In this document: positions 35,701 to 43,230 of the stretch, piece by piece
How the letters are laid out: each line of letters begins with the position of its first letter
How positions within the stretch are numbered: position 1 is the first letter of the stretch
Origin: Desulfarculaceae bacterium
GTDB taxonomy: Bacteria; Desulfobacterota; Desulfarculia; Desulfarculales; Desulfarculaceae
DNA length: 64,000 bases
Reading direction: 5' to 3'
NCBI GenBank assembly: GCA_021737145.1
Contig: JAIPEN010000005.1
Location: 1-64,000, forward strand
Program-made: the position numbers and the translations under genes
The notes under the pieces: model-generated
Seen by the model: only the letters and a program-made list of their open reading frames with translations
What the model was told of the DNA's origin: nothing
Databases searched by the model: none

Positions 35701-37186
35701 GGTGGTGGTGGCCTCATGCAGCCCCAAGACGCACGAGCCCATCTTCATGGACACCCTCACCTCTTGCGGCCTGAACAAGTACCTGTTCGAGATGGCCAAC
35801 ATACGCAACCACGACTCCTGGGTGCACACCGCCGAACCTGCCCTGGCCACGTCCAAGGCCAAGGACCTGGTGCGCGCGGCGGTGGCCCGGGTGACCACCC
35901 ACCGCGCCCTGCCCAAGATGACGGTCGGGGTCAAATCCCGCTGCCTGGTGGTGGGGGCCGGAGTGGCCGGCATGACCGCCGCCCTGTCCCTGGCCGACCA
36001 AGAGTTCGAGGTGGTGCTGGTGGAGCGCGAGCCCATGCTGGGCGGCTTCTCCCGCCAGCTGACCCACACCATCGAGGGAGCGGACATCAACGCCCACCTG
36101 GATACGCTCATGGAGCGGGTGCTGGAGCACGAAAACATCCAGGTGCTCACCGAAACGGTGATCACCGGTTTCAGCGGCTATAGGGGCAACTTCACCACCG
36201 AGGTGATCGTGGGCCCGGCCATGTACGAACGCAAGATCAACCACGGGGCCCTGATTCTGGCCACCGGGGCCAGTGAGTACGAGCCCACCGAATTCGGCTA
36301 CGGCCAGGAGTCCCGCGTGGTCACGCAAGTGGAGTTGGCCCAGCGCCTGGAGGAGCCCGACGGGGCCCAAGGGCTCGACTCGGTGGTGATGATCCAGTGC
36401 GTGGGCTCGCGGCGCGAGGACTACCCCAACTGCTCGCGCATCTGTTGCCAAAGCGCGGTGAAGAACGCCCTGCATCTCAAGGAACTCAACCCCGATATGC
36501 AGGTCTACGTGCTCTACCGCGACATCCGCACCTACGGCCTCATGGAGGACTACTACACCGAGGCCCGCCAGAAGGGCGTGGTCTTCTTCCGTTTCGCCCA
36601 GGAGCTCCCCCCGGTGGTTACCCCGGGCGAGGACGGCATGCTGGTCAGCTTCATCGACCACGTGCTGGGCCGCGAAATTCAGGTGAGGGCCGACCTGGTC
36701 ACCCTGAGCGCGGGCATGCGCCCCCGCGAATCCGAGGACTTGTGGTCCATCATGAAGCTGGCGCGCAACGCCGACGGCTACCTGCTGGAGGCCCACGTAA
36801 AGCTGAGGCCGGTGGACATGGCCAGCGACGGGGTCTACGTGTGCGGCACGGCCCACGGACCCAAGCTGGTCTCCGAGTCCATCTCCCAGGCCCTGGCCGC
36901 GGCCGGCCGGGCGGCCACCCTGTTGGCCCAGACCGAGCTGGAGCTGTCGCCGGTCACCTCGCGGGTGAACCCGGAGCTGTGCGCCTCCTGCCTGGTGTGC
37001 GTCTATTCCTGCCCCTATCAGGTGCCGCGCATCAACCAAGACGGAGTCAGCCAAATAGACGAGGCCCTGTGCCGGGGCTGCGGCATCTGCGCCGCCGAGT
37101 GCCCGGCCAAGGCCATAGAACTCAATTGGTACGAGGACGACCAGATCCTCGCTCAGGTGGATGGTCTGCTAGAGGGAGCAATGTAA
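32720..37186 (+). CDS. hdrA: Giant HdrA with inserted GltD/NfnB unit and second HdrA, selenoprotein (Sec71)
   Basis: Read through the single TGA at 32930, one frame encodes 1488 residues. Order: FAD motif (about 21); NDCAM-U-IISPKL, where HdrA homologues have Cys instead of Sec71; [12 protein letters not shown] (120); GltD/NfnB unit with Cys motifs (168-230), FAD motif [14 protein letters not shown] (264), NADPH motif [12 protein letters not shown] (394) and closing [11 protein letters not shown] (541); [13 protein letters not shown] (631); rest of HdrA unit 1 (CVGSR...CSSVCCM near 731-755); HdrA unit 2 from CKCG (937), FAD motif (1075), CVGSR...CSRICC (1227); two ferredoxin motifs (1421, 1452). 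It should use NAD(P)H and two HdrA flavins with the MetF/MetV partners. The second HdrA unit has no Sec. Its TAA overlaps the next ATG. Confidence 0.92.
32930..32965 (+). promoter_or_regulatory. UGA selenocysteine codon with SECIS-like hairpin (giant hdrA)
   Basis: TGA at 32930-32932. A 6-bp stem with two G-U pairs (32948-32953 with 32960-32965) closes a GAGGTC loop whose GGUC is shared with the SECIS of the other hdrA. The apical G is about 26 bases from the UGA. Confidence 0.8.
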
Positions 37187-37653
37187 TGGAGGCCTTTGAG
37201 CCGGTGATTGTGGCTTTCTGCTGCAACGCCTGAGGTTATTCAGCCGCGGACCTGGCAGGTTCGATGCGACTGAATTACCCGGTGCACGTACGCATAATCC
37301 GCGTGCCCTGCACCGGGAAAGTGGACATTTTGCACATCCTGCGCGCCTTTGAAAAAGGCGCCGACGGGGTTTACCTGGTGGGCTGCATGGAAGGGAGCTG
37401 CTTCTATGAGCAGGGCAACTTCAAGGCCCGCAAAAGGGTGGAGCACGCCCAGCGCCTGCTGGAGCAGGTGGGCACCGGCGGCGAAAGGGTGCAGATGTAC
37501 AACCTCACCTCGGGCGAGGCCCCGAAGTTCGCCCAATATGCCCGGGAGATGAGCGAACGCATCATGGCCCTGGGGCCCAATCCGGCCAAGCTGGCCGGCG
37601 CGGCTTCCGCCGCCCCGGCCAAGGGACAGGCGGCGGAAAGAGGAGCGGCGTGA
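37186..37653 (+). CDS. MvhD-type iron-sulfur subunit, selenoprotein (Sec16)
   Basis: Read through the TGA at 37231, the frame encodes 155 residues. CCNA-U-GYSAADLAG at the N terminus aligns with the CNWC-YAGADLAG motif of MvhD proteins, so Sec16 replaces a cluster cysteine. Further conserved cysteines follow (VPCTGKVD, GCMEGSCFY). In methanococci the related VhuD subunit is also a selenoprotein. It passes electrons to HdrA. The ATG overlaps the TAA of the giant hdrA and it ends one base before metV. Without readthrough only a 15-residue peptide would be made, and the remaining open frame would lack its start and first cluster cysteines. Confidence 0.92.
37231..37272 (+). promoter_or_regulatory. 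UGA selenocysteine codon with SECIS-like hairpin (MvhD)
   Basis: TGA at 37231-37233. A long interrupted hairpin spans 37241-37272: outer CAG/CTG, middle CGC/GCG and upper 6-bp stem (37248-37253 with 37257-37262) with a GGC apex. The apical G is about 23 bases from the UGA. Confidence 0.78.
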
Positions 37654-37654
37654 A

Positions 37655-38323
37655 ATGATCGTAGCGAACGGCAAACCCCTTGAAGAAATCATCGAGGTAG
37701 TCAAGGACCACCGCAAAATCCTGGTGGCCGGCTGCAACGAATGCGTCACGGTTTGCGAGGTGGGAGGCAGCAAGGAGGTCGGCATCCTGGCCTCGGCCCT
37801 GCGCCTGCACTTCCTGAACCAAGGCATCGACGCCCAGGTAGGCGAAACCACCCTGCAACGCCAGTGCGACCGCGAGTACGTGGTGGGGGCCCGCGAGGAA
37901 GTGGAGCCCCACGACATCGTGGTCTCCATCGCCTGCGGCGTGGGCTGCCAGTTCATGGCCGAGGAGTACGACACCATGCCCGTGGTGCCCGGCGTGAACA
38001 CCTCCTTCATGGGCGGGGCCCTGGAGCGCGGCATATGGAGTGAGCGTTGTCAGGGCTGCGGGGCCTGTGTGCTGGCCACCACCGCGGGCATCTGCCCGGT
38101 CAGCCGCTGCGCCAAGAGGGTGCTCAACGGCCCCTGCGGCGGCTCCACCAAGGGCAAGTGCGAGATTTCCAAGGACCTGGACTGCGCCTGGCAGCTCATC
38201 GTCGACCGCCTGAAGTCCCTGGGCCGCCTGGAGGACTACGAGACGCTGGCCCCCATCAAGGATTGGACCACCGACCGGGCGGGGGGGCCGCGCACCCGCG
38301 TCAAGGAGGAGGTGGCGTCATGA
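37655..38323 (+). CDS. metV: MetV, methylenetetrahydrofolate reductase iron-sulfur partner
   Basis: A 222-residue cysteine-rich protein. Cys27, 30 and 34 (GCNECVTVC) open the N-terminal domain, ACGVGCQF follows, and the C-terminal zinc/Fe-S part reads CQGCGACVLATTAGICPVSRC and NGPCGGSTKGKC. This is the MetV (MTHFR C-terminal-like) architecture of the Moorella-type MetFV complex, where it carries electrons from HdrA/MvhD to MetF. It starts one base after the MvhD stop and its own stop overlaps the metF ATG (ATGA). Confidence 0.9.
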   Translation: MIVANGKPLEEIIEVVKDHRKILVAGCNECVTVCEVGGSKEVGILASALRLHFLNQGIDAQVGETTLQRQCDREYVVGAREEVEPHDIVVSIACGVGCQFMAEEYDTMPVVPGVNTSFMGGALERGIWSERCQGCGACVLATTAGICPVSRCAKRVLNGPCGGSTKGKCEISKDLDCAWQLIVDRLKSLGRLEDYETLAPIKDWTTDRAGGPRTRVKEEVAS

Positions 38324-39252
38324 GCGTGAACACCCCCAGCAAACTGGAAAAGATGCTCAAGGCCGGCCACCAGGCGGTTACCAGCGAGTGCGGCCCGCCC
38401 CGGGGCAGCGCGGCCGAGGAGATCAAGGAGAAGGCCGAGCTGATCAAGGACCACGTGGACGCCATCAACATCACCGACAACCAGACCTCGGTGACCCGGC
38501 TCTGCTCCCTGGCTTCCTGCATCCACCTGAAGCTGGCCGGTTTGGAGCCCATCCTGCAAATGGTGACGCGGGACCGCAACCGCATCGCCATGCAGAGCGA
38601 CATTCTGGGCGCGGCCTCCTTTGACATCAACAACATCCTGTGCCTGTCCGGCGATCACCAGAGCTTCGGCGACTGCTCGGAAGGCCAAAACGTGCACGAC
38701 CTGGACTCCATGCAGCTCATCCAGACCGTCAGGCACATGCGCGACGAGGGCAAGTTCCTGGGCGGCGACGACATCAAGCGGCCGCCCGACATGTTCGTGG
38801 GGGCGGCGGCCAATCCCTTTGCCGATCCTTACGAGATCCGGGTGCCCCGCCTGGCCAAGAAGGTGGCTGCCGGGGTGGAGTTCATCCAGACCCAGTGCAT
38901 CTTCAACCTGGACAAGTTCGAGCAGTGGCTGGGCGAGGCCCGCGACCGGGGCCTGTTGGAACAGGTCTACATCCTGGCCGGGCTCACCCCGCTCAAGTCG
39001 GCGGGCATGGCCAAATACATGAAAAACCGGGTGCCGGGCATGGACGTGCCCGACGAGGTGGTGGAGCGCATCGCCGGGGTGCCCAAGGAAAAGCAGGCCG
39101 AGGAAGGCGTCAAGATGTGCATCGAGTCGGTGCAGCGCCTAAAGGACGTGGAAGGGGTGCACGGCTTCCACGTCATGGCCATCGAGTGGGAGGAGAAGGT
39201 GCCCGAGATCGTGGAGGGCGCCGGCCTCTATCCCCGGCCCAAGCTGGACTGA
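38320..39252 (+). CDS. metF: Methylenetetrahydrofolate reductase (catalytic subunit)
   Basis: A 310-residue FAD-dependent TIM-barrel enzyme that interconverts methylene- and methyl-tetrahydrofolate in the methyl branch of the Wood-Ljungdahl pathway. TSECGPPRG, DAINITDNQ, VTRDRNRIAMQSDILGA and LCLSGDHQSFGD are the expected folate/FAD segments. Overlap with metV and the cluster context (two HdrA units, MvhD) indicate an Hdr-linked reductase as in acetogens rather than a simple NADH enzyme. In a complete-oxidising sulfate reducer it would run oxidatively. A terminator follows. Confidence 0.92.
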   Translation: MSVNTPSKLEKMLKAGHQAVTSECGPPRGSAAEEIKEKAELIKDHVDAINITDNQTSVTRLCSLASCIHLKLAGLEPILQMVTRDRNRIAMQSDILGAASFDINNILCLSGDHQSFGDCSEGQNVHDLDSMQLIQTVRHMRDEGKFLGGDDIKRPPDMFVGAAANPFADPYEIRVPRLAKKVAAGVEFIQTQCIFNLDKFEQWLGEARDRGLLEQVYILAGLTPLKSAGMAKYMKNRVPGMDVPDEVVERIAGVPKEKQAEEGVKMCIESVQRLKDVEGVHGFHVMAIEWEEKVPEIVEGAGLYPRPKLD

Positions 39253-39297
39253 AAAAGGCGACGCCCTGGGCGGCTTTTGCGGGAGGGATGAAACCCG

Positions 39298-39339
39298 CCC
39301 GGTTGGGGACGAAACGCCCCAACTGGGCGGCGTTTTTTT
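39298..39339 (+). terminator. Rho-independent terminator after metF
   Basis: An 11-bp stem with one G-U pair (39298-39308 with 39317-39327) and an 8-base loop is followed by CGGCG and seven Ts. The T-run overlaps the last codons of the convergent histidine kinase gene. Confidence 0.85.
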
Positions 39340-40831
39340 ATTCGACCGGCAGGGTGACGGTGAAGCTGCTGCCCTTGCCCAGCTCGCTGTCCACCTCCAC
39401 CGTGCCGCCCAGGGAATCCACCACGCTCTTGACGATGGGCAGCCCCAGGCCGGTGCCGGTGACGTAGCGGGTCTTCTCGTTTTTGATGCGGTAGAACCTG
39501 TCGAAGATCTTGCCTACTTTCTCGGGCTCTATGCCAAAGCCCTCGTCGCTCACCGTCACCTTGAGCATGCCGCCCTCGGCCCAGGCCTTTAGGGTCACCC
39601 GGCCTCCGTCCGGCGAGTAGTTGATGGCATTGGCCGCCAGGTTGGTGAACACGCTCTCCACCCCCACCGGATCGGCCAGCAGTAAGGGCAGCGGCTCCTC
39701 GGGCAGCTCCAGGCTCAGGGTCATTCCGCGGCTCTGGGCCTGGGGGCTCAGCGCCTCCTTCACCGCGGCCAGCATTTTTCCCGGGCTCACCGGAACCGGC
39801 TCCGCCGCCGTGGCTCCACCGTCCTCCAGGCGGCTCAGGTCCAACAGGTCGCGTACAAAGGAGATGAGCCCCTGGGTGCGCTCCCGGGCCCGCGACAGCA
39901 AATGGCGGTGCCCCTGGGGCGGAGCGGTGCCCTCTTCGCCCAGAAGCAGGGTCAGTTGCAGAAGGATGGTGGACAATGGCGAACGCAGCTCATGACTCAC
40001 CTTGGCCACGAACTCCTGCCGGAGCTGGTCCAGCATGCGGTAGGGAGTCACGTCGATGAACACCAGCACCGCTCCCAGGCTGGCGCCCCCTTCGCCCAGC
40101 ACCGGCGTGGCCTGGGCCAACAGGGTGCGCTCCTGATCGGTGGTGAACTCCACCGCGGGCGGATCGCCTTGCTGGTCTTGCTCCTGTTGCGAGGCGCGGC
40201 GGGCCAACTCGTGCACCTTGGGCTCGCGCAGGTAGCGGGATATGTCCTGCCCCGGCGCGCTGTCGGGCTCCAAGCCGGCCATCTGGCAGAAGGTTGGGTT
40301 GTGCAGCACCACCTGGCCATCGGTCTGAGTGACCAGGATGCCCAGAGGCAAGGCGCTGATCACGGTGCGCAGGCGGCTCTGCTCACCGGCCAGGTCGGCC
40401 AGGGTCTGCCGGCGTTCGCGCTCCAGGCGCTCGGTCTCCCGGGTCAGCCGCAGGCGCTCCATGGCCCGCCCCACGGTTAGCCGTAGCTGGTCGGGCTGGA
40501 AAGGCTTGGGCAAGAAATCGTAGGCCCCCAGCTTCATGGCCTCGATGGCGGTCTCCACCGTGGCGTAGCCGGTGATGACGATGACCAGCACCTGGGGGTG
40601 GGACTGGCGCAGGAGCTTGAGCACCTCCAGGCCGTCCATGCCGGGCATCTTCAGGTCCAAAAGCACGATGTCCGCCGGGCTGCGTTCCATGGCCTCCAGG
40701 CCGGCCGCTCCGTCTGGCGCCTTGTCCACCGAGCATCCCTGGCGGCTCAGGATGCGCTGGCAGCCGTCGCGAATGTCCCGTTCGTCGTCGATTACCAAAA
40801 CCGGCACGGGAGCCGAGTCGCTGTTGGTCAC
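39338..40831 (-). CDS. Hybrid receiver-PAS-histidine kinase
   Basis: A 497-residue cytoplasmic signalling protein. An N-terminal receiver domain (1-125) has phospho-acceptor Asp59 and KPF; a PAS domain (about 150-260) follows, then HisKA with His280 in KVSHELRSPLSTIL, then HATPase with NAINYSPDG, DEGFGIEP and TGTGLGLPIV. No membrane segment is visible. The start is GTG 40831 behind a perfect AGGAGG; the longer frame upstream is a shadow of the neighbouring kinase. It is 11 bases downstream of the second kinase gene, so phosphorelay between them is likely: the first kinase may phosphorylate this receiver. Confidence 0.88.
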   Translation of the reverse strand: MTNSDSAPVPVLVIDDERDIRDGCQRILSRQGCSVDKAPDGAAGLEAMERSPADIVLLDLKMPGMDGLEVLKLLRQSHPQVLVIVITGYATVETAIEAMKLGAYDFLPKPFQPDQLRLTVGRAMERLRLTRETERLERERRQTLADLAGEQSRLRTVISALPLGILVTQTDGQVVLHNPTFCQMAGLEPDSAPGQDISRYLREPKVHELARRASQQEQDQQGDPPAVEFTTDQERTLLAQATPVLGEGGASLGAVLVFIDVTPYRMLDQLRQEFVAKVSHELRSPLSTILLQLTLLLGEEGTAPPQGHRHLLSRARERTQGLISFVRDLLDLSRLEDGGATAAEPVPVSPGKMLAAVKEALSPQAQSRGMTLSLELPEEPLPLLLADPVGVESVFTNLAANAINYSPDGGRVTLKAWAEGGMLKVTVSDEGFGIEPEKVGKIFDRFYRIKNEKTRYVTGTGLGLPIVKSVVDSLGGTVEVDSELGKGSSFTVTLPVE

Positions 40832-40842
40832 GCCTGTACCTC

Positions 40843-42465
40843 CTAGGCGGCGGTGATTGATGGCAGCTTGATTACAAACTGAGTGCCCTGGCCGCGAGGG
40901 CTGAAGACCTCGATGCTGCCATGGTGATTCTTGACGATGCCGAAGGCCACGCTGAGGCCCAAGCCGGTGCCCTCGCCCTCCTCCTTGGTGGTGAAGAAAG
41001 GCTCGAAAACATGGGGCAGCACGTCGGGGGGAATGCCCGGCCCGGTGTCCTTGATCTCCACCAGCACCCCCCGGCCGCCCGGGAAGCGGCGGGTTCGCAC
41101 CTTGATGCTTCCATTGCCCTGCATGGCCTCGGCCGCGTTTAGGATAATGTTCATGAACACGTGGTTGAGCTGCTGGATGTCCGCCGGCACCTGGGGCAGC
41201 TCGGCATCCAGGTCCATGCGCACGTCGATGTTTTGAAACTGAGACTGGTTTTCCAGCAGGAACATGGTGCGGGTCAGGGCCTGATTGAGGTCGGCCGGAC
41301 GCATCACCCGCTTGGTTTGACGGGCGAACTGCAACAACTCCTTTATGGTGTCGCGGCAACGCTGGGCGTTGTCCAGGATGCGCTTCAAGTCGTCGCGGGC
41401 ATCGTCGGGCAGCTTGTACTCCTCGGCCACCAGGTTGGCGTAGAGGGTTATGCCGGCAAGGGGGTTGTTGAGCTGGTGGGCCACCCCAGCGGCCAGCTTG
41501 CCGATGGAGGCCATCTTTTCCGACTGCAACAGCTGCATGCGGGTGTGATCCAGCTCCCGCTCCATGCGCTGCTTGGCCCGGAGGTCGTAAAAAAAGCCCA
41601 CCGTGGCCACCTCGTTGTCGTCCTCGGTGACCACCGCCGCCGACAGGCTGATGGGCGCCGTGCTGCCGTCCTTGCGCAGCAGGCGCACCTCGTGGGACTT
41701 CAGCTTGCCCTCGCCGCCGTGCTCCTTATCGCGCAGCAGGGCCATAATCTCCCGCGCCCCGTCACCGGGGTAGATGTCGCGGATGTCCAGCTCTTTGAGC
41801 GCCTCCCGCTCGCTGTAGCCGGTTATGTCCCCGGCCGCCTCGTTGAACAGGATGACGCGGCCGGTCATGTCCGCGGCGATCACCGCGTCCACGGAGCTTT
41901 TAATCAAATTGCGCAAAAAGCTGTTGGAGCGAATCAGCTCCCGGTTAACTTTCTGAAAGCGGTGCCAGGCCCGCTGGCGGCGGGTGATGTCGCGGTGCAC
42001 GTGCACCACCCGGGCCACCTCGCCGCTGGAGCCGATGACCGGCAGGGCGGTGCATTCGATGTAACGCTCGCTGCCGTCCGGGGCGGTCTGCACATGTTCG
42101 GAAACGGTGGGGCGGCCGCTCTTGAGGGCCTCGATGGCGTGGCAGGCGTCCTTGCGCTCCTGGCAGGGTTCGGGGCGGCGGCGGGTGAGCTGATAGCAGG
42201 TGTGGCCGATCACCTTGTCGCGCTTGAGGCCCAGGTGGTCCAGAAACACCTGGTTGCAGTCCATCACCTTGTAGTTGACCGGGTCCACCACGTAGATGGC
42301 GTCGGGCAGGCTGTCGAGCACCATCTCGCTGAACTTGCGCTCTCGGGCCATCTCCCTCTGGAGCTGCCGGCTCTCGGCCTGAGCCTCCTCCAACTCCCTG
42401 ATCCGTTCCCGCAAGGCGATGATCTCGGCGGCCAGATCCTCGGCCGAGGGCCTTGTTGCTTCCAT
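40843..42465 (-). CDS. PAS-PAS sensor histidine kinase with cysteine-rich PAS domain
   Basis: A 540-residue cytoplasmic kinase. A short N-terminal coiled coil precedes PAS1 (about 45-160) and PAS2 (about 175-295); HisKA has His330 in AGVAHQLNNPLAGI, and the HATPase shows NIILNAAEAM, DTGPGIP and GTGLGLSVAFGIV, like NtrB-type kinases. PAS1 contains Cys70, 90, 101, 108 and 138, including C-x10-C-x6-C, which could bind a metal, Fe-S or redox signal. It is first in a two-gene minus-strand operon with the hybrid kinase. Confidence 0.88.
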   Translation of the reverse strand: MEATRPSAEDLAAEIIALRERIRELEEAQAESRQLQREMARERKFSEMVLDSLPDAIYVVDPVNYKVMDCNQVFLDHLGLKRDKVIGHTCYQLTRRRPEPCQERKDACHAIEALKSGRPTVSEHVQTAPDGSERYIECTALPVIGSSGEVARVVHVHRDITRRQRAWHRFQKVNRELIRSNSFLRNLIKSSVDAVIAADMTGRVILFNEAAGDITGYSEREALKELDIRDIYPGDGAREIMALLRDKEHGGEGKLKSHEVRLLRKDGSTAPISLSAAVVTEDDNEVATVGFFYDLRAKQRMERELDHTRMQLLQSEKMASIGKLAAGVAHQLNNPLAGITLYANLVAEEYKLPDDARDDLKRILDNAQRCRDTIKELLQFARQTKRVMRPADLNQALTRTMFLLENQSQFQNIDVRMDLDAELPQVPADIQQLNHVFMNIILNAAEAMQGNGSIKVRTRRFPGGRGVLVEIKDTGPGIPPDVLPHVFEPFFTTKEEGEGTGLGLSVAFGIVKNHHGSIEVFSPRGQGTQFVIKLPSITAA

Positions 42466-42606
42466 GGGTTCCTCATGCGGCCGGGCGGTTGCGGCAGTGC
42501 GGCCCGTGCAAAGACCAGCCTAGGATAACGTATCATAGCGATAGGTTTACTAGCAATCCCCGACCCCAAAAGAGCGGCCAGAACCAGCGCCCGGAGGTTG
42601 AGTTTA

Positions 42607-42636
42607 TTGACAGTTTACCCATGATCTTGCTATGCT
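42607..42636 (+). promoter_or_regulatory. Promoter of the response regulator gene
   Basis: TTGACA (42607-42612) and TATGCT (42631-42636) are 18 bases apart, about 50 bases before the start codon. Confidence 0.65.
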
Positions 42637-42684
42637 TACAATCGTTCCAATTGAGCCTGATTACCTGTTGGGAGAGGGGTTGCC

Positions 42685-43071
42685 ATGGCCGGTAAGAGAG
42701 TGCTCATCATAGACGACGATCCCGATTTGGTTGAAGCGGTAAGCATGCTGCTGGAGGCGGAGGGCATGGAGCCCCTGGCCGCATATGGAGGGATCGAGGG
42801 TCTGGAAAAGGCCCGCAAGGAAAGTCCGGACCTCATCATCTTGGACGTGATGATGGAGGACAAGGACGGCTTCGCGGTGGCCAAGGAGGTCGCCAATGAC
42901 CAGTCGCTGGGAGACATCCCGGTGATCATGCTCACCGCCGTGGCCGAGCACGCCATGGACACCAGTTACGCACCTCAGGCAGCCATCAAGTCCCTGGAAG
43001 CTGACGAGTGGTTCGACAAGCCGGTCGACCCGGCTGCCCTGGTGGAACGCATCAAGGAATTCATCGGCTGA
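42685..43071 (+). CDS. Single-domain response regulator (CheY-like)
   Basis: A 128-residue receiver domain alone. The acidic pair is Asp10-Asp12, the phospho-acceptor is Asp54 in LIILDVMM, the switch Thr is in VIMLTAVAEH and the conserved Lys is in WFDKPVD. No output domain is present, so it acts by protein contact or as a phosphorelay intermediate. It is divergent from the two kinases, its probable partners. GGGAGAGGGG precedes the ATG. Confidence 0.9.
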   Translation: MAGKRVLIIDDDPDLVEAVSMLLEAEGMEPLAAYGGIEGLEKARKESPDLIILDVMMEDKDGFAVAKEVANDQSLGDIPVIMLTAVAEHAMDTSYAPQAAIKSLEADEWFDKPVDPAALVERIKEFIG

Positions 43072-43177
43072 GCCCGCTGCCCTATTCCGGGCGGCACGAC
43101 CTTTGGATGCACTGCGGCCTTTGCCGCGGCGCGGCGGCGCGCCCGCGGGACAAGGGCATATTCCCATGGAATAAAAC

Positions 43178-43216
43178 GGCCCCTCCGCTGCTCCGCGGAG
43201 GGGCCGGGTTTGTTTA
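43178..43216. terminator. Bidirectional terminator
   Basis: A perfect 11-bp stem (43178-43188 with 43195-43205) has a 6-base loop. T-rich sequence follows on the plus strand (GGGTTTGTTTA) and GTTTTAT follows on the minus strand, so it can end both the response regulator and the convergent acyl-CoA dehydrogenase transcripts. Confidence 0.85.
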
Positions 43217-43230
43217 GGGGGATGCGCGGC

